Assembly: GCA_964591605.1 (NCBI GenBank)
Contig: CAZQEN010000097.1
Span: 1-21,313 of the forward strand
Reading direction: 5' to 3'
DNA: 21,313 nucleotides
Source of the DNA: CAYLLT01 sp964591605
GTDB lineage: Bacteria > Planctomycetota > Phycisphaerae > UBA1845 > PWPN01
Part shown: in pieces, positions 14,277-21,313 of the stretch
Layout: each line of letters opens with the position of its first letter
How positions within the stretch are numbered: the first letter of the stretch is position 1
Position numbers and translations under genes: made by a program
The notes under the pieces: model-generated
What the model saw: only the letters and a program-made list of their open reading frames with translations
Told to the model about the DNA's origin: nothing
Database searches by the model: none

Positions 14277-15118
14277 CAGAACACTTCCTTGAAGCCCCAG
14301 ATGCCCTCGTAGACCGCCTTGAGCACGATCGAGACGAAGAAGTCCAGGATCAGAATGACCACAAAGCTGCTCACGAAGGCTTCGGTACACGCCTGCCCGA
14401 CACCCTGGGCGCCGGGCTTGCAGTTGAACCCCTTGAACGTGGAAATCAGCCCGATGGCCGCTCCAAAAAAGACGCTCTTGATCAGACCGCTGTAAATATC
14501 CCAGCCTTCGAGGGCCACCTCAGTGAAGCCCCAGAAGTCCTGTGATGACACCTTGAAGATGGGCACGCAGATAAACCAGCCGCCGTACACTCCCATCAGA
14601 TCACAGTATAGGGTCAGAATGGGCGTGAGGATGAGGCAGGCCAGGAAGCGGGGGACGGCCAGCACCCGGACGGGGTCGGAGCCCATGCAGCGCAGGGCGT
14701 CGATCTGCTCGGTGACGTTCATGGTGCCCAGCTCGGCGGTCAGGGCGCCGCCGACGCGTCCGGCGAGCATGACGCCGGCCAGCACGGGGCCGAGCTCGCG
14801 CACGACCGACAGGCTGACGATCACGCCCATCCGCTCGGTGAGGCCGGCCGCCTGGAACTGCTCGATGGCCTGGATGGCTAGCACCATCCCGACGAACGTC
14901 CCGGTGACCATGATGACCGGCACGCTCTGGGTCCCGATGACGAAGAACTGGGGCAGGAGGCGCTGGAGGTCGCGGCGTCGGAAGAGGCTGGGTGGGGTCC
15001 GGCCCATGGTCCGGGTGCCGAAGATCCAGAAGCGGCCGAAGGCGTCGAGCACGTCGATGGTGAAACGCCCGACGTGTGCCAGCAGGGTATGCAGGGTTCC
15101 AACAGGGGCATCCGACAT
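14276..15118 (-). CDS. mlaE: Mla-type ABC transporter permease
   Basis: This 280-residue inner-membrane permease of the MlaE/YrbE family has about five membrane segments. The diagnostic middle section is VVRELGPVLAGVMLAGRVGGALTAELGTM, shared by all MlaE proteins. It is followed by EQIDALRCMGSDPVRVLAVPR, the coupling helix that contacts the ATPase. The last segments include AIGLISTFKGFNCKPGAQGVGQACTEAFV. It is the first gene of the mlaE-mlaF-mlaD run. The ATG at 15118 has GGGAG about 12 bases upstream, a weak ribosome site, and no better in-frame start is present. No outer-membrane lipoprotein (MlaA) or periplasmic carrier (MlaB/C) gene is in the window. Confidence 0.95.
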   Translation of the reverse strand: MSDAPVGTLHTLLAHVGRFTIDVLDAFGRFWIFGTRTMGRTPPSLFRRRDLQRLLPQFFVIGTQSVPVIMVTGTFVGMVLAIQAIEQFQAAGLTERMGVIVSLSVVRELGPVLAGVMLAGRVGGALTAELGTMNVTEQIDALRCMGSDPVRVLAVPRFLACLILTPILTLYCDLMGVYGGWFICVPIFKVSSQDFWGFTEVALEGWDIYSGLIKSVFFGAAIGLISTFKGFNCKPGAQGVGQACTEAFVSSFVVILILDFFVSIVLKAVYEGIWGFKEVF

Positions 15119-15164
15119 TCGGCACCGCGTCTCCCGGTCCGCCAGACCCTTATATCAGCCCGTA

Positions 15165-15193
15165 TCTCTATCGGTGGCAGGGGGTAGTGTCAA
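15165..15193 (-). promoter_or_regulatory. Promoter of the mla genes
   Basis: On the minus strand a perfect -35 TTGACA (15188-15193) is followed after 17 bases by TAGAGA (15165-15170). This lies about 47 bases before the mlaE start. The -35 is embedded in an 11-base palindrome GTCAAATTGAC (15189-15199), which could be an operator. Confidence 0.5.
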
Positions 15194-15390
15194 ATTGACC
15201 CTGTTGAACCGGGGGGCGGATACGGCTGGTCAAGCCGGGGCCGGTTCCCGGTCGCTCCGGGCGTGACGTGAAGCGGCAATCTGTCGAAGTGCGCCTCGTG
15301 TCAAATCCCGGCTGTGGAGCGGGCCTCCCGGAGGGTGCAGCATTTGCAGTGAACCGTTTCAATTAACCGTGGGATCATCGCGGTCGGCGT

Positions 15391-15454
15391 CCAGTGGCTT
15401 GATGCTCACACACGTGCGTTGTGAAGGCCGAACGGCGGGCAGGATTGCCACTGG
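15391..15454. repeat. Inverted repeat in the beta-propeller leader
   Basis: CCAGTGGC (15391-15398) pairs with GCCACTGG (15447-15454), enclosing a smaller GCC-GAAC-GGC stem near 15427-15436. The right arm runs into GGGG-CA-CCCC and a TTTTATT run. This may be a decayed repeat element or part of a folded leader; which is not decidable from one copy. Confidence 0.35.
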
Positions 15455-15491
15455 GGCACCCCGTTTTATTGGTGTTTGGCGTCAGATGCCC

Positions 15492-15519
15492 TTGAAAACG
15501 GCTGAAAAAGCCATACATT
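15492..15519 (+). promoter_or_regulatory. Candidate promoter for the beta-propeller gene
   Basis: TTGAAA (15492-15497) and TACATT (15514-15519) are 16 bases apart and match five and four of six sigma-70 bases respectively. Transcription would start near 15526, within the left arm of the hairpin that follows. Confidence 0.35.
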
Positions 15520-15520
15520 A

Positions 15521-15569
15521 GGCTCTTCAAGCGGAGAGGAAAGTCTGTTTCCCCGCTGGGCCATTTTTT
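15521..15569 (+). terminator. Intrinsic-terminator-like hairpin in the leader
   Basis: A continuous right arm TTTCCCCGCTGGGCC (15548-15562) pairs with three left segments, GGCTC (15521-15525), AGCGG (15530-15534) and GGAAA (15538-15542), separated by bulges, around a 5-base loop. It is followed by A and six T (15564-15569). The next gene starts at 15656 on the same strand, so this would act as an attenuator of that gene or a terminator for something upstream. Confidence 0.5.
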
Positions 15570-15655
15570 GACTTAGACAAGCGGATCTCCAGACCGGTGG
15601 TCGCCGAGTGCGCGCGCCCTTTCTGGGGAGTTCGCCTTTTATTGGAGGATCCAAG

Positions 15656-17830
15656 ATGGGTCGTCGATTTCGCGCGCTGAAGGTCCTGTCCGCCGCCCTC
15701 GCGATGCTCGCGATGTCGGCTCCGATGGCGGCTGCTGCAGACACGACGGTGCGTGCGAGTGTGTCCTCGGGCGGTGTGCAGGGAAACCTGGCGAGCACGG
15801 CCACCTACGTGACACCCAACGGCCGCCACGTGGTCTTCATCAGCGGATCGAACAACCTGGTCGCCAGTGACACCAACAACGCAACCGACGTCTTCGTGCG
15901 CGACCTGGTGACCGGCACCACCAGCCGCGTGAGCATTCCCGATCCCGGCACCGGCAACACGCAGGCCAACGCCGCGTGCGTCCTGGGCCGCTCCGGTGTG
16001 CGGTATTGCTCCGACGATGCCCGCTACGTGGTGTTCATGAGCACGGCGAACAACCTGGTGAACAACGACACCAACGGCGATCCGCCGTTCCACATCGACG
16101 GGAAGGACATCTTCGTGCGCGACCGCGATCTGGACAACGACGGCATATACGACGAGGCCGGCGTCGGAAACACCAAGACGGTTCGCGTCAGCGTCACCAC
16201 CAACGAGAGCCAGTACATCGAGTTCACGATCGGCCTCGACACGTACGGCGGGGGAGTCTCCAACCCGTCGATCTCGGCCAACGGGCGCTACGTTGCTTTC
16301 GAGTGCGAGGCCGACAACCTCGGGAGCGAGAACGGGACCATCGGCAGCAACGTGTACTGGCGCGACCGGGACAACGACGGCAACGGTATCTTCGACGAGT
16401 CCGGCTCCACCGGCGGCGGCGTCGACCGGGCCATCACCCGCCTGGTGAGCAAGGTGTCGGGCGCCGGCGGGTCCGATGGTTTCTCGGAAGATCCGGCCAT
16501 CTCCGGCGACGGCCTGCACGTCGCGTTCGTGACCGCGTCCCAGATTCTCGATTACGACACGGTGTTCGACCTCGACACCAATGGTGACGCGGATGTCTAC
16601 TCCCGCAAGATGTCGGATCTGAACACCAACAAGTCCCAGCGCATCAGTCTCCGCTCCGACGAGGCGCAGACCAATGGCGCCGGGCACAGCTTCCCGTCGA
16701 TTTCCTTTGACGGCCGATACGTGGCGTTCACGACCTCTAACAGCCAGTTGCTTCCGGTCGGGCAGGACACCAACAACACGACGGATGTCTACGTCCGGGA
16801 CCGCGGCAATGCGTCCGGCGGCAATTACATCCTCTCGTTCGGCTCGACCTACCGTGTGAGCCTGGGCGTCTCCTTCCTCATCGGCGGCAGCAACCTGTTC
16901 CGCGAGCTGAGCACCCCAAGCACCGAGCCGTTCATCTCGTCCAGCGGGCGGTACGTCCTGTTCAAGAACAATGCCAGCGATGTGATCTGCAGCCTCTTCG
17001 GCTGCTTCAACACCGGCGGGTTCGATCACGTGTTCCTGCGCGATACGCTCGCGGGGAGCGAGGGTACGGAGGTGGTCAGCCTGACCAGCGGCGGGAGCGC
17101 GGCCAACGGCAGCTGCAGCTTTGCCGCGACGTCGGATGACACGTCGGTCGTGTCGTTCCAGAGCGTCGGGACGAATCTGGTGCTGCCCGATAACAATGCC
17201 GCGCTCTCGGATGTCTATGCCCTCAAGTCGGAGCTGACCGCGTTCTCCTGGCGCAGTGTGCGGACGCACAACGGCCCTGCTCCGCTGGCCATCTCGCTGA
17301 ACGCCGCTGCCAGCGGCAACGGGTCGAGCGGACCGGGGACGGAGTCGCGGCAGGGAGGGATCCAGCGGATCGAGGTGGATTTCAGCACCGATGCGACGCT
17401 GATCAATCCATCGGCGGTCTCCGTCATCGGCCGGACCACGGTCGGCGGCGTCATGGGCGCTCCGGTGAACTACAGCGGCCTGGCCACGGTGAGCATGGTG
17501 GACAGCGATACGCTGGCGCTCACGTTCGCGCCGGGTGCGCTGCCGGATGAGACCTGCTATGCCATCGATCTGACCGGCGTGGTCGCCAATGGCGTCGGGC
17601 TGCTGGCCGGCGACCCCAACGTCAACGTTCGCAGTCTCTACGCCGACACGACCAGCAACGGAACGGTGAACCTGACCGACGTGATCCGCGTCAAACTGGT
17701 CAACGGTCAGCCGGCCGGCAGCTACCCGCAGACCGATGTCAACCTGTCGGGCGGAAACATCACCAACGCCGACATGCTGGCCACCAAGGCCCGAGTCACC
17801 TCGCCGGCCCACCAGGTGATCTGCCCGTAA
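15656..17830 (+). CDS. Secreted seven-blade PD40/TolB-like beta-propeller with dockerin-like end
   Basis: This 724-residue protein is exported; no enzymatic motif is seen. The ATG at 15656 has GGAGGA at 15644-15649. Residues 1-28 (RRFRALKVLSAALAMLAMSAPMAAAA) form the signal peptide. Seven related repeats follow, each with the pattern xGRYVxFxSxxxNLxxxDTNxxxDVFVRD. They begin near residues 55, 121, 209, 285, 352, 430 and 495 and imply a seven-bladed propeller. The DTN-x-x-D turns could bind calcium. A beta-sandwich region lies at about 525-660. The C-terminus (about 664-713, SNGTVNLTDVIRVKL and TDVNLSGGNITNADML) is a dockerin-like pair, ending in a cysteine (VICP). Such proteins are usually surface or extracellular binding scaffolds. 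It is divergent from mlaE, behind a structured leader. Confidence 0.88.
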   Translation: MGRRFRALKVLSAALAMLAMSAPMAAAADTTVRASVSSGGVQGNLASTATYVTPNGRHVVFISGSNNLVASDTNNATDVFVRDLVTGTTSRVSIPDPGTGNTQANAACVLGRSGVRYCSDDARYVVFMSTANNLVNNDTNGDPPFHIDGKDIFVRDRDLDNDGIYDEAGVGNTKTVRVSVTTNESQYIEFTIGLDTYGGGVSNPSISANGRYVAFECEADNLGSENGTIGSNVYWRDRDNDGNGIFDESGSTGGGVDRAITRLVSKVSGAGGSDGFSEDPAISGDGLHVAFVTASQILDYDTVFDLDTNGDADVYSRKMSDLNTNKSQRISLRSDEAQTNGAGHSFPSISFDGRYVAFTTSNSQLLPVGQDTNNTTDVYVRDRGNASGGNYILSFGSTYRVSLGVSFLIGGSNLFRELSTPSTEPFISSSGRYVLFKNNASDVICSLFGCFNTGGFDHVFLRDTLAGSEGTEVVSLTSGGSAANGSCSFAATSDDTSVVSFQSVGTNLVLPDNNAALSDVYALKSELTAFSWRSVRTHNGPAPLAISLNAAASGNGSSGPGTESRQGGIQRIEVDFSTDATLINPSAVSVIGRTTVGGVMGAPVNYSGLATVSMVDSDTLALTFAPGALPDETCYAIDLTGVVANGVGLLAGDPNVNVRSLYADTTSNGTVNLTDVIRVKLVNGQPAGSYPQTDVNLSGGNITNADMLATKARVTSPAHQVICP

Positions 17831-17853
17831 CCGGCCCGGGGCTGGATGGCCGG
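17831..17853 (+). terminator. Candidate terminator after the beta-propeller gene
   Basis: CCGGCC (17831-17836) pairs with GGCCGG (17848-17853) right after the stop codon, around an 11-base loop, with a weaker outer GCCCG/CGGGC pairing. No U-tract follows. Confidence 0.35.
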
Positions 17854-18217
17854 GCGGGCATGCCAACGGACTGCGCGCGTCTGTTCCATGGCGGGCTGTG
17901 TATCCGCCCGCCCTGGAGCGCGCCTGCGCCCGTTTCCCGACGATCCCGAGCCTGATTCGCAGAGCCCGTGTTTCGATGCGGCGGCATCGGGGTTGCGCTC
18001 TGCTCCTGAGCTCCGGGGCGCGACCAACCCCTTCGATACAGGAACATGACCGGTGCTGCGCCGGAGGGAGCCGGTGTGGAACGGCCGCGCGAGCGCTGGC
18101 GGGGCCTGGCGGTGGAGTTATTATGGCGGGCGTGGCTGGATACCGATCCGCCGCTCCGCCCGCGGGCAAGCATGGGGAAAGGACCGGGAAAGGCCAAGGA
18201 GCGAGCCGGAAAGCAAC
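17854..18217. other. Gap before the nucleotidyltransferase gene
   Basis: I see no conserved gene here. A 43-codon frame at 18123-18254 has a good ribosome site (GGTGGAG, 5 bases before ATG) and overlaps the next gene; it is listed separately. No clear promoter or repeat was found in the rest. Confidence 0.5.
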
Positions 18218-18254
18218 ATGCGCTCTGTGCCACCAGCAGTCCTTGGAAGGATAA
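18123..18254 (+). CDS. Possible leader peptide upstream of the nucleotidyltransferase
   Basis: This 43-residue frame begins MAGVAGYRSAAPPAGKHG and ends QQSLEG. It follows GGTGGAG at 5 bases. It overlaps the first 37 bases of the nucleotidyltransferase gene in another frame and stops just after GGAAGGA. It may be a real coupled leader or a chance frame. It has no known relative. Confidence 0.2.
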   Translation: MAGVAGYRSAAPPAGKHGERTGKGQGASRKATCALCHQQSLEG

Positions 18255-19027
18255 GCATTCCTGAAGATCTCCTCGACCTGCTTCGGGTAGTGTCCCGCGA
18301 TTTCCCGGCGATTCTACACGGCAATCTCGTCGGCATTTATCTGTGGGGATCGTTGACGTACGACGCGTTTGACGAAAGGTGCAGCGACGTCGACTGCGTC
18401 GGGGTCACGCGGCGGGATCTCGATGAGTGCGAGTTTTCAAGAGTGGATCAGTGGTTCAGGGACCAGGAACAGCAGAATCCCTGGACCCGGCGCCTGGAGA
18501 TGCGGTTCGTCATCGACGGTGAGTTTCTCGACAAGTCTTCGCAATGCTGCGGCCACTATCTCTTCGGGGAAAAGCTCGTCCGGCATGGATCGGACGGGAA
18601 TCCGATCATCTGGCTCAATGTGGCACGCTCCGGTGTCACGCTGTGGGGCAAGGATGCGAAAAGCATCGCGCCGGAGGTGTCCGACTCGTGCCTGAACGAT
18701 GCGCTTCGGCTGGAACTCGGGTATCTCCAGGAAGGCCTGACCTCCCGTGTGGACGATCGATCCGACCAGGCGTTCATCCACAATGCCTACGCCGTGCTCA
18801 CCGCGTGCCGCATCCTTTACACGGCGCGTCACCGGGCACTCGCCTCGAAGGACGCGGCATATACCTGGGCAATGGCGACTGTCCCGGCCGCGTGGCGGCC
18901 GATTATTCACGCGGCGAAGCTGAATCGGTTGAAGAATGGCGGGTCGACCACGCCGCAGCTTGAACAGGATGCGAAGCGGTTCATCGGGTCTGTGGCCGAT
19001 GAGCTCAACCACATGCCGGACCGATGA
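18218..19027 (+). CDS. AadA-like nucleotidyltransferase (DUF4111 C-terminal domain)
   Basis: This 269-residue enzyme has the two-domain layout of streptomycin/spectinomycin adenylyltransferases (ANT(3'')). The nucleotidyltransferase domain has GIYLWGSLTYDAF (39-51) with Gly44-Ser45, then CSDVDCVGV with the metal-binding Asp57 and Asp59, and a probable third acid Glu94 (RLEMRFVID). The helical C-terminal domain (about 185-265) has LTACRILYTARHRALASKDAAYTWAM, close to the AadA pattern APKDVAADWAM. It probably transfers AMP from ATP, but whether the acceptor is an aminoglycoside is unknown; many chromosomal relatives give no resistance. The ATG at 18218 is behind GGAAAG. Conserved sequence starts only at about residue 13 (IPEDLLDLL), so the true start could be later. 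No integron or transposon marks surround it. Confidence 0.8.
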   Translation: MRSVPPAVLGRISIPEDLLDLLRVVSRDFPAILHGNLVGIYLWGSLTYDAFDERCSDVDCVGVTRRDLDECEFSRVDQWFRDQEQQNPWTRRLEMRFVIDGEFLDKSSQCCGHYLFGEKLVRHGSDGNPIIWLNVARSGVTLWGKDAKSIAPEVSDSCLNDALRLELGYLQEGLTSRVDDRSDQAFIHNAYAVLTACRILYTARHRALASKDAAYTWAMATVPAAWRPIIHAAKLNRLKNGGSTTPQLEQDAKRFIGSVADELNHMPDR

Positions 19028-19081
19028 GGACGGGGGTTGACGAGTGGAATGTCGTTTTCGTGATCCTGTGAGGAAAGAGGA

Positions 19082-19791
19082 ATGGGCCTGACGACAGTGG
19101 GTCGGGTGGTTTCCACATGTGTGCTCCTGGGTGTTCTCGATGCGGGGGCCGCTGGTGGTGAGCGGCTCGCGCTTGAACGGCCGGCGGTGGTGGTCGATCC
19201 GCAGCAGCCCTCGTTTGTTCGTCATGCGGTCGATGATCTGGCGGCGTATATCGAGGAGATTTGCGGTCATCGAGTGGTGGTGCGCGAGTCGTTTGAAGAT
19301 GGCGAGTCCTCAGTGATCGCGGTCGGGGCGAAGGCGGCGGAACGGTTTCTGGGCGTCACCCTCAGCGCGGATGGCCTCGGCGCCGAGGGGTACGTGCTCA
19401 AAAGCGGTGTCAAGGAAGGCGTCAATGTCATCGCGGCCGCGGGCACGGATCCGCATGGGACCCAAGCCGCACTGGCGGCGCTGATGAAGCGGATCCGGAC
19501 CGAAGGCCGGCGGCCGTTTGTGGACGGACCGCTCGATATCACCGGTAAGCCCACGTTCGCCTGACGCGGCATGCATTTCAACGGCTGGTGCCCATTTCGA
19601 ACGCCCGTCGTTATCCGGATGCACTCAGGCGACTGGGCCGGTGCCTGGGCACGAAAGAGACGGTGGATGCCGCCCTCGCCGAGGTGGGGCGGGATCTCAA
19701 ATCCAAGTACGACGCGGGCATTGTGCAGCAGGGCTGCATCACGCCGCTGACGCAGGACCTGCTGAAGTTCAGCGGGGTGAAGCTCCGGTGA
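19082..19791 (+). pseudogene. Decayed glycosidase-like gene (GH67 N-terminal-like domain)
   Basis: The first 160 codons from 19082 encode a signal peptide (GRVVSTCVLLGVLDAGAAGG) and a domain like the alpha-glucuronidase N-terminal domain seen in GH67/DUF4838 proteins: FVRHAVDDLAAYIEEICGHRVVV, SVIAVGAKAAERFLG, GAEGYVLKS and AAAGTDPHGTQAALAALM. A TGA at 19562-19564 ends the frame after GKPTFA, yet the next codons in the same frame still read RGMHFNGW, the conserved entry to the catalytic barrel. The barrel itself is missing. Immediately after, another frame (19588-19791) gives a 67-residue fragment (RCLGTKETVDAALAEVGRDL, ending LLKFSGVKLR) that reads like a protein C-terminus. I do not recognise it. 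The simplest reading is an internal deletion plus a stop, leaving both ends of a gene or of two genes. Confidence 0.6.
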
Positions 19792-19835
19792 CCCGGGGAC
19801 GCTTCATGCATCCGCGTCCGCGCCCGCCGTGTTTC

Positions 19836-21023
19836 TCAACGCGTCACGACCAACTGGCAGGGGACCTTTCGGAGAGCAGCGGAGAGATTGTCGGCGGTGC
19901 CGCGGGTGAGTTTCAGCACCAGGGGGGCGTGGCCGCTCTCGTAGATGTGGAGGCTCGAGTATTCATCGCGGGTGATGAATTCGATGCGCGCCTCACCATC
20001 GAGCGGGTAGCTCCGGCAGAGCGCGTGTTTCCTGATCACCACCCGATGGCTGGTCAGGACGATTCCCGATGTGCCGCTGTCGGCCGGCGGGCAATCGGCG
20101 TCCGGATAGAAGCCCACGAACTGCTCGGTGTCCTGAAGGTTGAGCCAGGCCACGATCCGGTGGCGGGTTGGGCCCTCCAATTCCTGCCAGGCATCCCGGC
20201 ACAGATCCCGCTTTTCGATCAACTGACGGTACTCGGGGGTGGTTCGCCCGCCGACGGAGCGGAAGAAGTCCACGGCGATGGCCAGGGGCTGGATGGTCAG
20301 AGAGCAGACATCGCCGCCTGCGTGGTGTTCGACCGACACCCGGAGCTGGGAGCCCGGGCGGCAGTGTTCGCAGGCAAACACGGGAAACGGCAGATTGAAC
20401 GGGTCGGCCGCCTGACGGACGCGCGGGAGCTGCTCGAGCAGGCCCTTTTCGCCGGCAAGGCTGAATTGTTCGAGGCGGCCGACCGGCAGGTCGAGCCGCT
20501 CCCGATGCGGCGCCGCATCCTGGGCCACCCCACGGTCCGTCCAGTGGATGAGGTGGACCCGCAGGCCCGTCCGCGTGCCGCAGCCGAGGCACTTGCGGGG
20601 AAACGCGTTGCGCAGGTCGGTCCTCCGCAGACTCGCGGCCGGGAAGGTGAAATGTGCACCCTTCGCATCGATGTGGTGCAGCCGCGCGAGGGGGCCGGCA
20701 GTGTCCGCAGGCGCCGGCGGGGGCGGGATGCGGGCCGGAGCCGCCGGGCGGTGGGGGTCGGGGTGGGGCGGGGCGACGTCGGCGGCCATTGCGTGGGCTG
20801 CGTCCTTTTCGAAGATGCCGGTCGAGCCCATCACCGATTTCGAGGAGGGGTCCTCATCGGTAATCCAGGTCACGATCGCGTCCTCGTCGACGGGCTGGTC
20901 TCCGGCGGAGACGACAAAGACGGTCGCGCAGCGTTTGCAGCGGGCCCGATGTCCGATATAGCCCGGAAGCAAGCGGTACTTCTGAGAACAAGAAGGGCAT
21001 CGAACAACCACGTGTGTGGACAT
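19836..21023 (-). CDS. Zinc-ribbon protein of unknown function
   Basis: This 395-residue protein starts at ATG 21023, behind GAGGAG at 8 bases. The N-terminus is an MJ0042-type zinc ribbon: Cys9-x2-Cys12 (VRCPSCSQKYRLLPG) and Cys29-x2-Cys32 (ARCKRCATVFVV). A proline- and alanine-rich linker lies at about 82-108 (HPDPHRPAAPARIPPPPAPA). A second set of CxxC pairs, Cys145/Cys148 (RKCLGCGTRTG) and Cys218/Cys221 (FACEHCRPG), could form another zinc site across about 70 residues. The remaining C-terminal part (225-395) is mixed alpha/beta with no recognised family. There is no signal peptide or transmembrane segment, so it is probably cytoplasmic. N-terminal ribbons of this kind are common on planctomycete and deltaproteobacterial proteins of varied role. 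Confidence 0.75.
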   Translation of the reverse strand: MSTHVVVRCPSCSQKYRLLPGYIGHRARCKRCATVFVVSAGDQPVDEDAIVTWITDEDPSSKSVMGSTGIFEKDAAHAMAADVAPPHPDPHRPAAPARIPPPPAPADTAGPLARLHHIDAKGAHFTFPAASLRRTDLRNAFPRKCLGCGTRTGLRVHLIHWTDRGVAQDAAPHRERLDLPVGRLEQFSLAGEKGLLEQLPRVRQAADPFNLPFPVFACEHCRPGSQLRVSVEHHAGGDVCSLTIQPLAIAVDFFRSVGGRTTPEYRQLIEKRDLCRDAWQELEGPTRHRIVAWLNLQDTEQFVGFYPDADCPPADSGTSGIVLTSHRVVIRKHALCRSYPLDGEARIEFITRDEYSSLHIYESGHAPLVLKLTRGTADNLSAALRKVPCQLVVTR

Positions 21024-21153
21024 GGTCGTTCTCCTCTGTGGCCGTCTCTCGCACCCTCGGACATGCTGAAGCGGCTCGATGCGAGGGCCGCATGGTTCAT
21101 GATTGAGACGCGGACGAGACGACATGGACGGGATCATCGCCGCGTTCACTATC

Positions 21154-21182
21154 AATCTACACGGTCGGAGGGGGCGGGTCAA
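21154..21182 (-). promoter_or_regulatory. Promoter of the zinc-ribbon gene
   Basis: The minus strand has TTGACC (21177-21182) and TAGATT (21154-21159), 17 bases apart, matching five and four of six sigma-70 positions. The predicted leader is about 125 bases long. It lies about 45 bases from copy 3 of the palindromic element. Confidence 0.45.
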
Positions 21183-21228
21183 CGCCCGGGTGTGGCCGGG
21201 GTGAATGCTGGTCGGTGACAGAATCGGC

Positions 21229-21313
21229 GGGGCGGCATGGGACCCGGCGCGCCGGGCCATTCGCGGATGCAAATGCATACGGCCCGCGGGAAGGCTCGCA
21301 CGGGCAGCGTCGG
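21229..21313. repeat. MITE/REP-like palindromic element, copy 3 (cut by window end)
   Basis: The end GGGGCGGCATGG (21229-21240) and the interior match copy 1 read on the opposite strand. Shared segments are ATTCGC, GATGC, AATGCATAC and the stretch GCACGGGCAGCGTCGG (21298-21313). A first hairpin here is CCCGGCGCGCCGGG (21243-21256), a perfect palindrome that replaces the copy 1 stem sequence. The right end is outside the window. Confidence 0.72.

Larger units (their letters stand above)
15119..15655. other. Divergent gap between mlaE and the beta-propeller gene
   Basis: These 537 bases have no gene. They carry the mlaE promoter (15165-15193), an inverted repeat (15391-15454), a candidate plus-strand promoter (15492-15519) and a terminator-like hairpin (15521-15569). 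The stretch 15200-15390 shows nothing I can name. Confidence 0.6.

Noticed and set aside
15527..18169. A very long open frame antisense to the beta-propeller gene.
   Set aside because: The plus-strand gene has a ribosome site, signal peptide and seven repeats. The antisense frame has only low-complexity, Arg/Asp/Val-rich content caused by GC bias at codon positions.
18218..19027. The nucleotidyltransferase as an acquired antibiotic-resistance gene.
   Set aside because: No integron attC site, transposon end or plasmid gene is nearby and base use matches the neighbours. Chromosomal relatives often have other or unknown roles.

Overview
The window is GC-rich DNA that reads as a chromosomal segment of a planctomycete, probably from the Phycisphaerae or a relative. 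This is inferred from three things. Two large secreted proteins end in dockerin-like DxDxDGDxD repeats of the kind common there, and there are planctomycete-style hypothetical and zinc-ribbon proteins. The intergenic gaps carry short inverted and heptanucleotide repeats, one reading NPERE-like when translated. No rRNA, tRNA, CRISPR array, transposase or phage gene was seen.

Layout, left to right. 1-1122: a cut-off cupin gene and fabI (enoyl-ACP reductase), both minus. 1330-1614: a small secreted Asp/His-rich protein, plus. 1666-6996, all minus: mnmA (tRNA 2-thiouridylase), a GH5-like secreted glycosidase overlapping its end, and a 975-residue secreted zinc metallopeptidase with a beta-helix and dockerin-like tail. 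7268-7666: a YjbQ-family gene, plus. 7801-8004: a small hypothetical gene, minus. 8180-9663: an atypical kinase translationally coupled to a DUF309 protein, plus. 9803-15118, all minus: mlaE, mlaF and mlaD (retrograde lipid transport ABC system), then a secreted transglutaminase-HEAT protein. 15656-17830: a secreted seven-blade beta-propeller with a dockerin-like end, behind a structured leader, plus. 18218-19027: an AadA/DUF4111-type nucleotidyltransferase, plus. 19082-19791: a decayed glycosidase-like gene. 19836-21023: a zinc-ribbon protein, minus.

The genes do not form one pathway. The real functional sets are the mlaE-mlaF-mlaD transporter, the kinase-DUF309 pair, and a group of exported proteins (peptidase, glycosidase, propeller, transglutaminase) suited to degrading or remodelling envelope or environmental polymers.

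The most unusual content is between the genes. Three copies of one MITE/REP-like palindromic element (ends GGGGTGGCATGGGCAG) lie at 7042-7154, 13303-13388 and 21229 to the window end. A different inverted-repeat element (9645-9739) supplies the stop of the DUF309 gene. Another spans 11703-11863. Phased 7-mer arrays occur inside a gene (11561-11588) and, as mirror images, on both sides of the mlaF-mlaD gap.
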